Notes: a model not told the origin generated them from the sequence alone. A stretch of 64,000 bases of DNA from Gossypium raimondii (GCF_025698545.1 NC_068570.1:44969924-45033923), one strand, 5' to 3'; positions 32,150-44,245 are shown, counted from the stretch's first letter. Translations and numbers: made by a program.

Positions 32150-34953
32150 TGTCAGAAACAGTGGTTTCGGGACCACAAATCTGACGAGTGAATCCATAAA
32201 TATTATTAATTAATATTTATGAGTCAAATATAGTATTATATATAATTTTGATATAATAAATTTTGGTTTATGAATAGTTAAGTAGAAGTACTTTGTCCCT
32301 TAAGTCAAGTGGTTTCGAGAAACGAGGTATCGGGACCTCGTTTCTATAAACTGAGCCCTTACATATTTTTATTAAATATTTATAGAGTTACTGTATAGGT
32401 GTATTAAAAATTGATTTGTTAATTTTGATGTTTGACTATTTCATTCAAGAAGAAAGACTAAATCGTAAAAACTACAAAAGTTAATCGTTATAGGCTAATA
32501 AGTGTTAATTGAGTGCAGAAAACATAAATTAATGGACTTAAATGACAATCCAGCCATAATTAAAATAGTGGTACGATTGTTGGCCATAATACTTGATATA
32601 TAAGAAGTTTTAATATTATTTAATAATATTATAATAAAAACATGTTTTAATTTGTATAGGAAAAAGAAAAGAAAAGACATTCAACATTCCTTTCATCTTC
32701 AAGCCGAATTCTAAAGGAAGAAGAAGAACAAACATTCAACCAACTTACGTCTCTTGCATGTAAGCCCCTAAACTATCCATTTTTAGTAATTTTTATGTTC
32801 GTAAGATCGTTGTAGCTTAATCTAGCTAAGCCGAGGACTAATTTGTGAAACTTTTAAATATTTTGATTTATGCCACTAATGAATTTGTGATATTTTTGAA
32901 GTTTGATGATAGGCCATTAAGCTTTTAAATGTTTTGAGTTAAATAGGACTATTTTCTATAGTCATTTTGGTTAGTTTTAAGTTTTTAATTGCATACAAAA
33001 AAATTTTGCTAGCATAAAGTTTGTTTAATTGGGATAGATTTGAAAGTTTCGGGTTTAGGGACTAAATTGAATAAAAGGTAAAATTTTTGGGTAAAAGAAT
33101 AAAATGAAGATTAAGGGTCAAGTATATGAATTTCAGTATTTTATGATATTTGAATTGATTAATTGAATAAAATTATTATATTTAGATCACGAAACGGATA
33201 ATTCTGTTGGTAATCGCGGGAAAGAAAATGTCATCGAGTAGTCATCATTGAGGTGTCGATACCTATTGTATTTTGATAAGTTCGTAACTTAGTTAAATTA
33301 ATTAGTTATTGTTTTGTGTGATATAATATATATCTATATATGTTGTGATTGAGTTCATTTACTGGTTAAATGGTAAATGATAGAATGAACTAAGTTGTAA
33401 TTCTAATTAAATTAAAGGTTATACTTGAAAATGGGAAACTACATGGATGAATTCTTGTTATGAAATAATATGTATATGAATAAATGATATAGATATGAAA
33501 CATGACCCATATGAACCTCGTGAATGCTTAGGATACAACTGACATGTCATTAGGGTTATTACAGTTCGAGTGTTGGTTTTAGATGTCCTACCGATGGCTG
33601 AGGTCATGTCTTTGTCGTGGATTCTCCATAGCTTGTGTGAGCAGCATCGTGTAGCTTAACATCTCGACCCACAACTCGTTTGAGTAGACCCATTTCACAG
33701 ATCGTGTCAGCATTTACATTTACAATTACTATTACAATTACAGACACACTTCGTGTGAATGTTGTTCCTGTGTATTCGACACTATTTCATTTAGTTTATC
33801 TTGCTTATGAATTTAATTGAAAAAATGTCTAAGTTAAAACCCTTAAGGTAAGTTAAAGTTTAAGTTTAATACAAACTTACTAGGCAAATATTTTCTTATA
33901 TCCATTGTATTTGGTTTCTTGTAGATCATCGAAAGTTTATGTTGGTTGGAAGTTCAAGTCAGAGCTCACGCTAACCATTCAACGACTCGATGAAATTTTT
34001 GTTATTTGGTTTACGTTATGAGTGGTATGTACTAGGAAATTTTAATATATTCTTTTTATGATGATGTTGCTTATAACATTGGTTTAAATAAGGCTTGTGG
34101 TTGAGCATATCTATTTGGTATCTTTGGCTCATGTATGTCTATTTAAGCGCTTTTGGTCATATGATTCATGGCTTATGAAAGTAGTTTAAGTTATGGTAAA
34201 ATGGATGTGAATGGAATAGATGCATTGATATGTTTGATTTGATTTTAAGAGAGTCACTTATGACTATTGGATGTGAATTTTGTTTGATGTTTAAATTATT
34301 TTACCAATGAAGGTACATTGGTTAGGCACTTAGGTTGAATGATATGGTGTATTTTGACATGTTTTGGTGTGACTTCATTAGGTAAAAATGATTGAAAATG
34401 GTATGGCATGGAACTTGAGAAATTATAGTTAAAATAACTTGATTTTGAAGTAATTTTTGGTGTACACGACTTAAGACATGGGCTGTCACACGGCCGTGTG
34501 GCACACACAGTCATCTCACACGGCCATGTGTTCTGTTTGATTTTAAGTGCGCGATTTTTCACACGGTTTACAAATTTACATGACTTGGCAACATAGCCGT
34601 GTGACCCTACTTTTGAATTGTACACAATTTGAGCACACAGGCATGTAGAGTAGCACCACACGGCCTCAACCATGTCACACGGCCTTGTGGAGCTGTGTGA
34701 CCCCTATTTATAGTATTTTCCATATTTTTCTGTTTTGTTTCAAATTAGTCATTACTTATTTTTAAATTGATTTTTAGGCCCATAGGCCCGATTTAAGTTC
34801 TATTTTTGCTTATATGGTTTTAATAATGACTGACTACTAATTTATGATCATTAAATTGAAATCTGAATTGTTTTAATTTGTTATTGGACTTGTTAATCAA
34901 TGTAACATCCCGTAACCTATATCCGACAATGGAGACAGGTTAGGGATGTTACA
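32150..34953 (+). repeat. 3' LTR of the plus-strand chromovirus (about 2.8 kb)
   Basis: Starts TGTCAGAAACAGTGG after the polypurine tract and ends GGTTAGGGATGTTACA. Compared with the minus-strand LTR ending at 13910, about 25 bases of its true start (TGTAACAAC...GTGAAAT) are missing, so a small deletion has removed the LTR edge. It contains CACACGGCCGTGTG at 34487-34500 and more CACACGG copies to 34700. Conserved 'GAGCAGC...CGTGTAGC' blocks lie near 33640-33720. Confidence 0.86.
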
Positions 34954-35334
34954 TGTGGGTTTAAAGATAGAGGGTTGTTATTCTTCCTTCTTTTGAGATA
35001 CTACTATCTGATTATTTCTAGAACCAAAAGCATTTATTTCTTCTTTAAGTTGGAAGTTGTAATTCTGGATCTCATCAGTAATTACTTCACTTTTCAGTAA
35101 GTAATATGATTTTTCATGTTGAACTCAGGAAGAGTAGTCTGTAAAGAATATACTAGTAGAATAAAAGTATGATAGTCTACGTGGGGGTTGTCAGTGTTTG
35201 ATATGTAAAGAACTATTTTTGGGTGAGTATTTGACGATGTTCCTACGTTCTATCTAGTAGTGGTTTCTACTGGTTCGAGATGGATATATGGAATTGGAGT
35301 CTTTAAAGTATAATAGGTGAGTGACAGGTGAGTT
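34954..35334. other. Unassigned stretch left of the solo LTR
   Basis: No gene or clear repeat. If the solo LTR and one TSD are removed, it joins 38235 onward. Confidence 0.5.
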
Positions 35335-35339
35335 CTTAT

Positions 35340-38229
35340 TGTAACACCCCTAACCCGACTCCGTACAACACATATCGACTCTCATTACATCATAAAAACT
35401 AATCAAATATTAATTTAAATACTATTTATTCATAACCAATCATCATTCATGGAATTCATACAAAAACAAGCTTTAAATCGACTGTATGGAACCTAAAACT
35501 TAATTTGGAAACAATTAGGACTAATCTGACACAAAACAGAATATGTAGAAAAAAATAAAAATAGGGGTTACATAGCCGTGTGGCTCAAGGACATGGCTAT
35601 GTGGCCAGAGTATGTACAATTCGAAAATAGGGTCACACGCCCGTTCCACCAAAACCATGTGCAACTTGAAATAGGATCACACAGTCATGTCGCCAAACTA
35701 TGTGCCATACGAAATAGGATCACACGGTCGTGTCGCCAAACCATGTGCCATTCAAAATAGGGTCACATGGTCGTGTAACAACAGGTGACCGTGTGGGAAA
35801 AACCTGTACCAAAATTAAAGAATCACACCATCGTGTCACACGACCATGTGGCAGCCTATGTCACAGGTTGTGTGTGCCCAAAATTTCCTTCACAATCAAG
35901 CTAACTCACATTCAAATGCTTAGGCTCCAAGAAATGCAATAACAAAAAACAAAACCTATCCAAAATGTGCCTAAAAGAGTCAAAACATACCAATTCAAAA
36001 TCAACCTAAGTGCCTAGGCAATATGCCCTCATTGGCACCACAATTCAAATATATATACAACAACCATTCAATCACAACATGTACACAAATTTGTTTCATT
36101 CAAGTATCCTATAAGCTTTAAATAGAAAATATCAAAGTTCATTCACGAACCAAACCTTTAAGGGTTCAAATACCTTATTCCAAATGCATAACCTAAAATA
36201 AACAATGTCACCATTTATCAATATTCAAACATCTAAAGTTTTGCACATTAACTTAAACATACAAAAATAGCCATTTGAATGTATCTAGACATCACCATTT
36301 GCATCCACCATCACAATCATAACCAACCCATTTACCAACTAGAATTTACACCATAATTTTAAGTGCACAACATACAACCAAAATACTTATAATTTACATA
36401 ACCAAAACCCATTTACATGCCACTTATAACCGAGCCAAAATTAAGGAATAACTGTTGAATGAATTGCCAGATAGTATGATCTCCAACGACATTCCAATCA
36501 ACGCAAAAGTTCAACAATCTACAAAGAAATAAACCAAAAAAAGTATGCTTTCAAATAAACTTAGTAAGTTCATAAAATCAAACATATCATACCTTCAATT
36601 TAAATATAAATAGTACATAAAATGCAACTAATAATTCCTTTATCATATTCCATCAATCCAACTACCCAAAACAGTTAAACTTGGATGATGCATATCATCA
36701 AAATAGAACGTCAGAAAATCATGAATCAATATATAAGTCATCATCTCATTCCATTTTTTCTTTTAATAGAGAACAGTTTTGCCTAGAGAACAATAGCAAA
36801 TCAAGTTTGGATACACATGAGGGTAATGCTTATACGAGCTAACATAAGGACATTAACTGATACAAAATGCTGCTCACACAAGCTTTAGAGAACTCGTAAC
36901 ACATGCAGGACCTCAAGCCATCGAAAATGTGTCCATCACCAGTCCATAATACCTGCTAAACAAAACACCGGCTCGAAGCATGCTAAATATAAACTGAAAA
37001 AAATCCTGATACACCCTAATAACATGCCATTTGTATCCTAACTATTCACTAAGTTCACACGGGTTTATTCTGTTTTTATCAAGACATTTCATCCTTAACT
37101 TTATCTTACCAAATCATTAATCATCACAACATTAAATTTCATATTATCAAACATGTAAGAAATTTAACATAAATAATATAAAAAATGTAATACAAACTTA
37201 CCAAAATACAATAGCTAACGACATGCGACGACGATTACTCGACAACTTTTTCCTTCCCCTGCTTATAAACAAACTGGTTCGTTTCTTAATCTAAATATAG
37301 TAATTTAATTCAATTAACAAATTTAAACATCTTAAAACACCTAAATTCATGCAATTAACCCTTTTATAACATTTTACACATTTACCCTAAACTTTCACCT
37401 TTTATTCAATTTAGTCCCTAGAACCAAAATTCTCACAATTATCATAAATCAACCAATAACTCTTGTGTAAAATTATATATGGTCCCTATACAACCCACTT
37501 TTACTATTGTATCACAAAATGACATGTTTTACAATTTTGACAACTTAGTCCTTAAACTTTAAAATTAACTAAAATCACTGTACAAAATACTCTTATTTAA
37601 CTATCAAACTTAATAATCTATCATAAAAATTCAAGAGCAACAAAAATTCATCTATGGTAAAAGTTCTAAACATTTAACAATTTTACTAATTAATTCTCGA
37701 GTTAGCTAGCTTAAGTTACAACAATCTCAAAACATAAAAATTACTAAAATGGATTGAAAAAAACATAACTTGCATCAAATTTAGCTTGATCGAATACTAA
37801 AGGAGTTTAGAAAATGTGGTTTCGATTGCCTCAAACAAAATTGAAGAAGATGAACAAGTTTTGTTTATTTAGTTTATACTTATTAATTTATTTACCATTT
37901 TACCTTTTAGTACTAAATGAAATTTAAAACATACCTTACCTAAACCATCCACTATAAGAAATTATTGTCTAATTACTAATTAAAACCCTCCATTCTTGTG
38001 TTTATATCGATTTAACACATATAACTCAATAATGGCTTACTTTTGCAACTTTTACAATTTAGTCCTTTTACTTAATTAACTATCTAAATGTTAAAATTTT
38101 CTAACCAAATTTTAATATAACACTTTAATAACCCTATAAATAATTAATAAATAATAAAATAATAACTCACAAATCGAATCGTGGTCTAGAAACCACCATT
38201 TTGACACCAACGAAAAATGGGCTATTACA
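35340..38229 (-). mobile_element. Solo LTR of a Tekay-type element (2890 bp) with target-site duplication
   Basis: Starts TGTAACACCCC and ends GGGCTATTACA. CTTAT lies directly on both sides (35335-35339 and 38230-38234), a perfect five-base target-site duplication. No internal sequence is present, so this is the product of recombination between two LTRs. Homologous landmarks with the LTRs at 11192 and 32150 include a CACACGG/CGTGTGG island (35570-35875) and 'GCTGCTCACACAAGCT' blocks near 36870. Two short plus-strand open frames in the island are antisense chance frames. Confidence 0.93.
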
Positions 38230-38234
38230 CTTAT

Positions 38235-38779
38235 GCTAAATAATGCATGTATATTGTTTATACCGAAGCATATCAATAGGAAATTGATCACACTATGAAT
38301 CAAACCATGAAAAGTATAGTAGAATATGATATGTATGTGTCCATATGAATAATTACTAAAGAAAATATATGAGTATGAATATGTGATGAGGACAGTATTT
38401 ATATTTGGCATGGAATCTGATTTTGTGTGTGTCTAAAACGAAAACATTATATAATAAAAAAGAGTACTAATTATCCAATAAGAACAACAATGAAACTTAC
38501 GTGATCTAATTTAATGTGCTAGGAAAATTTTTGAAATTCAAGTATTTAACATAAACAATCTTATGGTGTCGCAAATCTCCTTATAAAAACAATCGGCTCG
38601 AAATTTCAATATGGAAGTTCTCAAACAGAATGTTGGCTCGTTTTATAGCAAATACTACCTTCGGGTATCAAACATAACTTCAATATGTTGGAAAATATTG
38701 GACATGACAAGTCTGAGTGTTTTTAAAAAAAATGTGTTATACTAAAAGCATTTTTAAAACATTTTGGGCTTTTAAGTTT
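38235..38779. other. AT-rich stretch without a recognised feature
   Basis: No supported coding sequence. A 99-codon minus-strand frame (38112-38411) starts outside and ends in the solo LTR. Its Ile/Tyr/Phe-rich translation has no recognisable family and is not called. Confidence 0.5.
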
Positions 38780-38946
38780 GAAAATTATCTTGGGATTCCC
38801 AGGGTGTCTAAAAACTATCCTGGGTTCTGGAAATTTTTCACGGGTGAGTTTTCCCCCTCCCATTTTCTACCCAATCCCTAACCCATGAAAAATTTTCAAA
38901 ACTCGGGATAGTTTTCAGACACCTCATGAATCTTGGGATAATTTTC
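38780..38946. repeat. Imperfect inverted repeat, 65-nt arms, 37-nt loop
   Basis: Left arm 38780-38844 begins GAAAATTATCTTGGGATT and ends CACGGG. Right arm 38882-38946 is its imperfect reverse complement, ending GGGATAATTTTC. About four fifths of positions pair, including the blocks GGTGTCT/AGACACC and AAAACTATC/GATAGTTTT. It could be a small foldback transposon or a hairpin-forming transcript. Confidence 0.8.
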
Positions 38947-38998
38947 AATTTCAACCGGTACATTGTTTGTTTTTTGCTATCTTTCCCTCCCGATTGCC

Positions 38999-39007
38999 TA
39001 TATAAAG
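38999..39007 (+). promoter_or_regulatory. TATA-box-like sequence TATATAAAG
   Basis: A consensus-like TATA box followed by GGGGGTTTTGCTCCCCCC and a pyrimidine-rich CATC/CTTC leader lies 75 bp upstream of the foldback palindrome. It could drive transcription into it. No gene is seen downstream, so its role is unproven. Confidence 0.4.
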
Positions 39008-39079
39008 GGGGTTTTGCTCCCCCCTAATCCATCATCTCTTTCATCCTTCATCCCTAAACCAAAAATTATCTCCAAAATT

Positions 39080-40250
39080 GTTTTTTTTTGCTGAGTGTTG
39101 AAATTTTTGGATGAAAAGATTAATTTATGTTTAACAGAGACAGTGTGATAGTTTTAAGGTGTGTTTGAGTTCACGATTATGTGGTGGCACTCGAGGACCC
39201 CCATATTTCATATGCTGTGTAGGGAACAAACCATCACCTTATAAGCCCATCGCATTGCAACTTGGGCTCTAGATCATGTGGTTATATGGTCATGGGTTGA
39301 AGTATAAGTAAGGGTTCTAGTTGACGATGGTTATGTCGTCATGTGTTGGAGTATAAATCTGGAGCCTAGTTGACGGTGGTATATGATCATGATTTCAAGT
39401 TTTATGCTACAAGAATAGGATGCTTTATAAACCCTGTACATAAGTTTGAGACCATAATCATAAGGGAAAACTAATGGTCGTTCTAGTATAATCAGTTGAT
39501 TCTTTTTCTCTATCTCTACCAAAGTAGTATATCCTTAACCTCCCTATTCCAAACCTATGATGGAGTTGGGGGCACATAGACTTTCATGGGGAGGAGTGAC
39601 TGTTTCAGTGGAGGAAAGCTAAAGGTCCTTTCGGAGCGAAAGTGGTTGTTGTGATTAAAGAACTCTTTAATAACTGCAACCGCTATTAGCTTGACTCAAG
39701 TTTTACCTTCTCTCCACCGCCACAGTCACTCCCCCTTGGAAATTCTCTTGCATCCAACTCTGTATAGGTTTTGGAAAATTAGGTTTAGGATACTATTTTT
39801 TGTGGAGATGGCGAAAAATAATAAGTTGATTATACTAGAAAGCCCCTTTGTTTTTCCTGATGATTATGGTCTCAAACTTATGTATCGGGTTTATAAAGCA
39901 TCCTCTTCATGTATCATAAAACTTGAACTCATGACCACATAACCACTATCAACTGGGCTTCCTAGTTATACTCCAACCCGTGAGTGCATAACCACCGTCA
40001 ATTAGGACCCCCACTTATACTTTAACACATGATAGTATAAGCAACGTGAACTCCGAGCCTGAGTTGCAATGTAATGGTCTTCTAAGGTAATGGTTCCATC
40101 TCGACATGACAAATGAAATGTGTGGGTCTCCGAGCACTATTGCATCACCGTTAACTCAAATATACCTTTAAGCTATCACAATGTCTTCTTCAAACACAAA
40201 CACAATCATGTATTTCTCCCCAAATTTCCAACCTTAATCTTAAAAAAAAG
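39080..40250. repeat. Long foldback palindrome, arms about 580 bp, nearly no spacer
   Basis: Left arm 39080-39661, right arm 39664-40250, centre at 39662-39663 (ATTAAAGA-AC-TCTTTAAT). Matching blocks run the full length, for example AAACTTATGTATCGGG (39874-39889) against CCCTGTACATAAGTTT (39439-39454). Because of the symmetry, the same short peptide appears outward from the centre on both strands: 'LIILESPFVFPDDYGLKLMY' on plus near 39826-39885, and 'LIILERPLVFPYDYGLKLMY' on minus near 39430-39495. Identity is roughly 80% by eye. No known family is recognised. Confidence 0.85.
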
Positions 40251-40261
40251 CCCTAAACCCT

Positions 40262-40445
40262 TAAAAAAAGGTAAAGGAGAGAGAAAATGAAAGTATGTCT
40301 AATAGGACACATTTTCATCTAACATGGTAGGAAAACACATCCAGTAGGATCCATTTTCAGCTGAGTTGGTAAATAAGTGTGTCCTACAGGACGTTCTTTT
40401 AGCCCCCTCAATAGAAATCGCGTTCAGTAGGACGCGTTTTCTCTT
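40262..40445 (+). repeat. Divergent short repeats around 'AGTAGGACGCGTTTTC'
   Basis: Four related units are spaced irregularly: CTAATAGGACACATTTTCA near 40299, CCAGTAGGATCCATTTTCAG near 40340, TCCTACAGGACGTTCTTTTA near 40382 and TTCAGTAGGACGCGTTTTC near 40423. They are separated by 40-45 bases. The region is non-coding. Confidence 0.6.
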
Positions 40446-40904
40446 TTTCTCTTCAAAATTGACCTATTTCTCTAAATATTTTAGAAACTGGCTTATTTCC
40501 CTAATTTTTTTTAAAATTTTACAATTTCATCAAATTTAGTCAGAAAAACTTGGTAGAGATTCAATTCGCTAGAAATCTATCTAGAATTGATTTTCTAAGT
40601 GCTCACTTCTCTCACATCGATCGATCTATTGTGACTGCATTAAAAATGGAAAAAGATAAAATCAATGTGATGTAAACCAATTTAGCCACATCCACCACTC
40701 AACTTTCATTTTGATCAAAATCGTTACACAGTGATTTATCTATTTATTACTTAAATTGATAAAGTAAAATGTTGGAAATTGAAATTGATGTTGGTGAGTG
40801 TCTACAAAATGCAACATTGATTCGGCCTAAACTGTTGTCTCGAGAAATGCATACTAGTTTAGTAATTAATCAAAAACATGTTCTAGATTGTAATTTTTAT
40901 AATA
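40446..40904. other. AT-rich stretch without a recognised feature
   Basis: No coding sequence or repeat was recognised. The 5' end of the truncated LINE probably lies near its right edge. Confidence 0.45.
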
Positions 40905-42510
40905 TTTGTATTGCTAGGTAAAAAAAACACCTGTCTCATTACATCGTAAGTCATTCAAAATAGAAAGGAGAAAATGGCTTGGCTTTGAGAATGCTTAGGT
41001 TGATAAGATCATGCGGTGTGTCTGATTGGAAGATACCTCGTTAAATGCAACATGGGTCTTTCGGATGTTATTTTTCCTGAGAGCGGTCTTCGACAAGGGG
41101 ACCCCCTCTCCCCTTACCTTTTTTTTTTATTTTTTGTGGAGGCTCTCTCTAGAATGCTTTTACATGCCCAAAGTAATAATATTATTAGGGGTATTAGGGC
41201 TAGCCAATATGGCCCTCGTATTAATCACTTGTTCTTCACCGATGATGCCCTTTTTTTTGTGAGAAACAAAATGAGTGTGGTCAATGGTTTTTTTAAATAT
41301 TATTAAGGAATTTGTGAAAATTTTGGGTCAACAAATAAACGTGATAAATCGATGATTTTTTTAGTCCGAATACCCCTATTGCTCATCGCCATCTTTATGG
41401 TGATCTTCTTATGATGGGAGTTGTTGAAAAGTTAGACAACTATCTTGGTCTTCCTCTTCTTGTTGGTAAAAGGAAGTCTTTAGATTTTAAGGATATGACT
41501 AACCGTTTCTCATGCAGGATCAACAGCTGGTCTAAGAGGCTTCTCTCATATGGAGACAAAGAAATATTCATCAAAGTAATTTTACAATCACTCCCAACTT
41601 ATGCTTTTTCAATTTTCCTTGCTCCTAGGGGTGTTTTAGAGGATATGCAATCCAAGATGAGTCGGATGTGGTGGACTAGCAAAGAGAAAGGAAAGGGTTG
41701 GTCAATGCTTGCTTGAGAGAGAGTCTACCACCCCAAAGGAATGGGCGGTCTTGGCTTTCGTGATATTCGCGTCTTCAACCTAGCTCTTCTTAGGCGACAA
41801 GCGTGGAGACTCCTTAACCATAGAGATACGATGTGCTATCAAGTCATAAACTCAAAGTAAATCCCTAATGGTGATTTGTTTCATCCCAAAGCTGTGGAAA
41901 AACCATCCTACACTTGGTCAAGTATTAATGCTACTGCCAAAGCTCTTAAAGATGGCTTCGAGTGGAAAGTTGGAAATGGACAAAGTATCGACATCAGAAG
42001 AGATAACTGGGGCTTTGAAAGCTTAAACGGTGACACGTTGAACCCTAATGTTCTAAATTTGCATGAAAGAAAGGTTAGAGACCTATGGAGCATTGACCAG
42101 TGGAGTTGGAATAAAAAGAGGGTGAGGGAGCTTTATGACAGGTTTATGGGGGACCAAAATTTCAATTTATCTCTTAATGGTAAAGAGTCGAATGATAGGG
42201 TGGTTTGGTTTCACAACCCTTCTGGCTTCTACACATCTAAAACAGCGTACTCTTGGCTCCTTCTCAGACAAATGGGTTTTGGCCCTCATAGAGCCTATTG
42301 GAAAATTATTTGGAAGCTTAACACACTCCTGAAAATCCATGTCTTCACATGGCGTGTGGGTCATGAGATCCTCCCCACGAACGATAAAATTGCTTCTATT
42401 CACCATGGCTTCTTGAAAGACTATACGAGATACAGTGCGAGTGCTGAAACACTTATCCATGCACTCAAAGATTGCCCAAATGCCAGGACCATTCTTACTG
42501 TTGGAGGGTT
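40905..42510 (+). pseudogene. LINE reverse transcriptase and zf-RVT region
   Basis: Degenerate RT start near 40940-41020 ('ERRKWLGFENA', stop, 'VDKIMRCV'). From 41016 'FPESGLRQGDPLSPYLFFLF' and 'RINHLFFTDDALFF', where FTDD replaces the usual FADD. After a frameshift come 'LDNYLGLPLLVGKRKSLDFK', 'SCRINSWSKRLLSYGDKEIF', 'KVILQSLPTYAFSIFLAP', 'KGMGGLGFRDIRVFNLALLR'. The clean 215-codon frame 41876-42523 holds the zf-RVT-like part: 'FEWKVGNGQSIDIRRDNW', 'NPSGFYTSKTAYSWLLL', 'LLKIHVFTWRVGHEILPTND'. Stops at 41304, 41716 and 41858 break it. Confidence 0.9.
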
Positions 42511-42876
42511 TGAAGAAAATTGATTAATATTTGGAGAAATAAAACATAGAAAATGATAAAGAATATAATGAAAGGAGAAATAATTTTTTATGGAAGAAAG
42601 AAAACACCCTTTCTAATAAATTTTATTTCACTCACTCTTAAAAATTCTTCATTACATACAACTCTTTATATTGACTATTCATCTACACAAGAAGTTGTGA
42701 CTATTCATTTACATAACTTAAATGCTATAGGAGTTGTAACTATTCATGTGTATAACTTTTTATCTTCGAGTCTCTTCACTTTTCATATTCACTCTTCATA
42801 CTTAAGTCTCTTCACTCTTCATATTCAAGTCTCTTTACATTTCTAACTTTTCATAATTTATTTGTGCAAGATTAAT
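42511..42876 (-). repeat. Copia 3' LTR (left copy)
   Basis: Starts TGAAGAAAATTGATTAAT and is nearly the same as 46957 onward. Its inner edge has lost about 17 bases (the TTAATTATGTGCCAACA that ends the right copy), so GATTAAT runs directly into the polypurine complement GCCTCCATTAAATT. Confidence 0.88.
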
Positions 42877-42879
42877 GCC

Positions 42880-44245
42880 TCCATTAAATTAAACTTGCTT
42901 CGAACTCCCAACCTTTCAACATTTTTCTTAAAGACTTGTCCACTTTGCAGCTTTGTGAAGATATCAGCCATCTAATCTTCCGTCTTGCAATATTCAACTT
43001 CAATATCACCATTATTCACTAGTTCCCTCAAGAAGTGATACCGAATGTGAATGTGTTTTGTCCTTCTATGAAGAACTGGATCTTTTGAGACTGAAATAGT
43101 AGAATTATTGTCACAAAACAAAATTTTTGACTTGCTCTGCTTTTACTTAAGACTCTCCAAAATTCCACGTAACCAAATCAATTGACATCCTACATAAGAT
43201 GCAGCAATATATTCAGCTTCTGTAGTTGAAAGCGCCACAACTGATTGTTTCTTTAAGCTCCATGAAACTGCACCACTACCAAGGTGAAAAACATAACAAG
43301 AAGTTCTTCTACTATCACCAATGCTTCCTGCTAAATCACTATTTGTATAACCAATGAGATCAACTAATGTATTAGCTTTATAAAAAATTCCATATTCAAT
43401 GGTTCCCTTCACATATCTCAATATTCTCTTGGCAGCCTCCCAGTGATTGGAGTAAGGTTTCTCCATGAATCTACTCACCAAGCTAACAACATACACGATG
43501 TCAGGCCTTGTCGAGGTCAGATACATCAACTTCCCAACCAAACTTCTGAATATGGTGGAATTGACAAGCTTTCCTTCACCCTGTTTAGATAACTTTAGAC
43601 CTGTAATGCATGGAGTAGAGACTCGATTTGTATTTTCCATCATGAACTTTTTTAGAACTTCCTTTGCGTAGCTCTCTTGTGAAATAAAAATTCCTCTCTT
43701 GGATTGTTGAACTTCAATGCCAAGAAAATGATGAAGTTCTCCTAAATCTGTCATCTTAAATTCTGCCATCATTGAGTGCTGAAATTCTTTCAACACCTTC
43801 GCATCATTTCCTGTGAAAATAAGATCATCAACGTAGAGAGTATGCTCATATGGACATTTCTGGAATCCACACTTCTGAAAATAAGAATCGATGCAGCTGT
43901 ACCAAGCTCGGGATGATTGCTTCAACCCGTACAAAGTTTTCTTCAACTTGTAAAATTTTTCTTCTTCTCCTTTTTTGACAAACCCTGGTGGTTGATCAAC
44001 ATAGACTTCTTCTTTGAGAACACCATTCAAAAATGTAGATTTTACGTCCATTTGGAACATTTTCCAATTGTTTTGGGCTGCAAGAGAAATAAGTAACCGG
44101 ACTGTCTCAAGTCTTGAAACTGGAGTAAATACCTCTGTAAAATCTTCTCATTCCTTTTGCTTGTATCCTTTTGCAACCAGTCTTGCCTTATACTTGTTGA
44201 TAGATCCATTCGAATTCATCTTTGTCTTGTACACCCATTTGACTC
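42880..44245 (-). pseudogene. Copia reverse transcriptase and RNase H
   Basis: The 305-codon frame 43143-44060 reads 'MFQMDVKSTFLNGVLKEEVY', 'FYKLKKTLYGLKQSSRAWY', then 'GFQKCPYEHTLYVDDLIFTG'. About 15 residues that usually lie between the 'HTLY' and 'LYVDD' segments are missing, probably by a join between the two LY sequences. RNase H follows: 'KLMYLTSTRPDIVYVVSLVS', 'HWEAAKRILRYVKGTIEYGI', 'GYTNSDLAGSIGDSRRTSCY', 'VVALSTTEAEYIAASY'. After a stop at 43143 come 'LFCDNNSTISISKDPVLH', 'RTKHIHIRYHFLREL' and 'MADIFTKL', ending at about 42890. YVDD is intact. The catalytic Asp of 'GY[TS]DSDLAG' reads Asn. Confidence 0.92.

Noticed and set aside
35578..35942. Two plus-strand frames rich in His/Arg/Val within the solo LTR
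   Set aside because: They read through the CACACGG repeat island; periodic codons give an artificial protein-like look.
38112..38411. 99-codon hydrophobic minus-strand frame
   Set aside because: Straddles the solo LTR edge and TSD, so it cannot be an ancestral gene; composition is that of AT-rich DNA.
39331..39942. Mirrored short frames as real genes
   Set aside because: Kept as a finding on the palindrome but not called as CDS: no family match, short, and symmetry alone explains the similarity.
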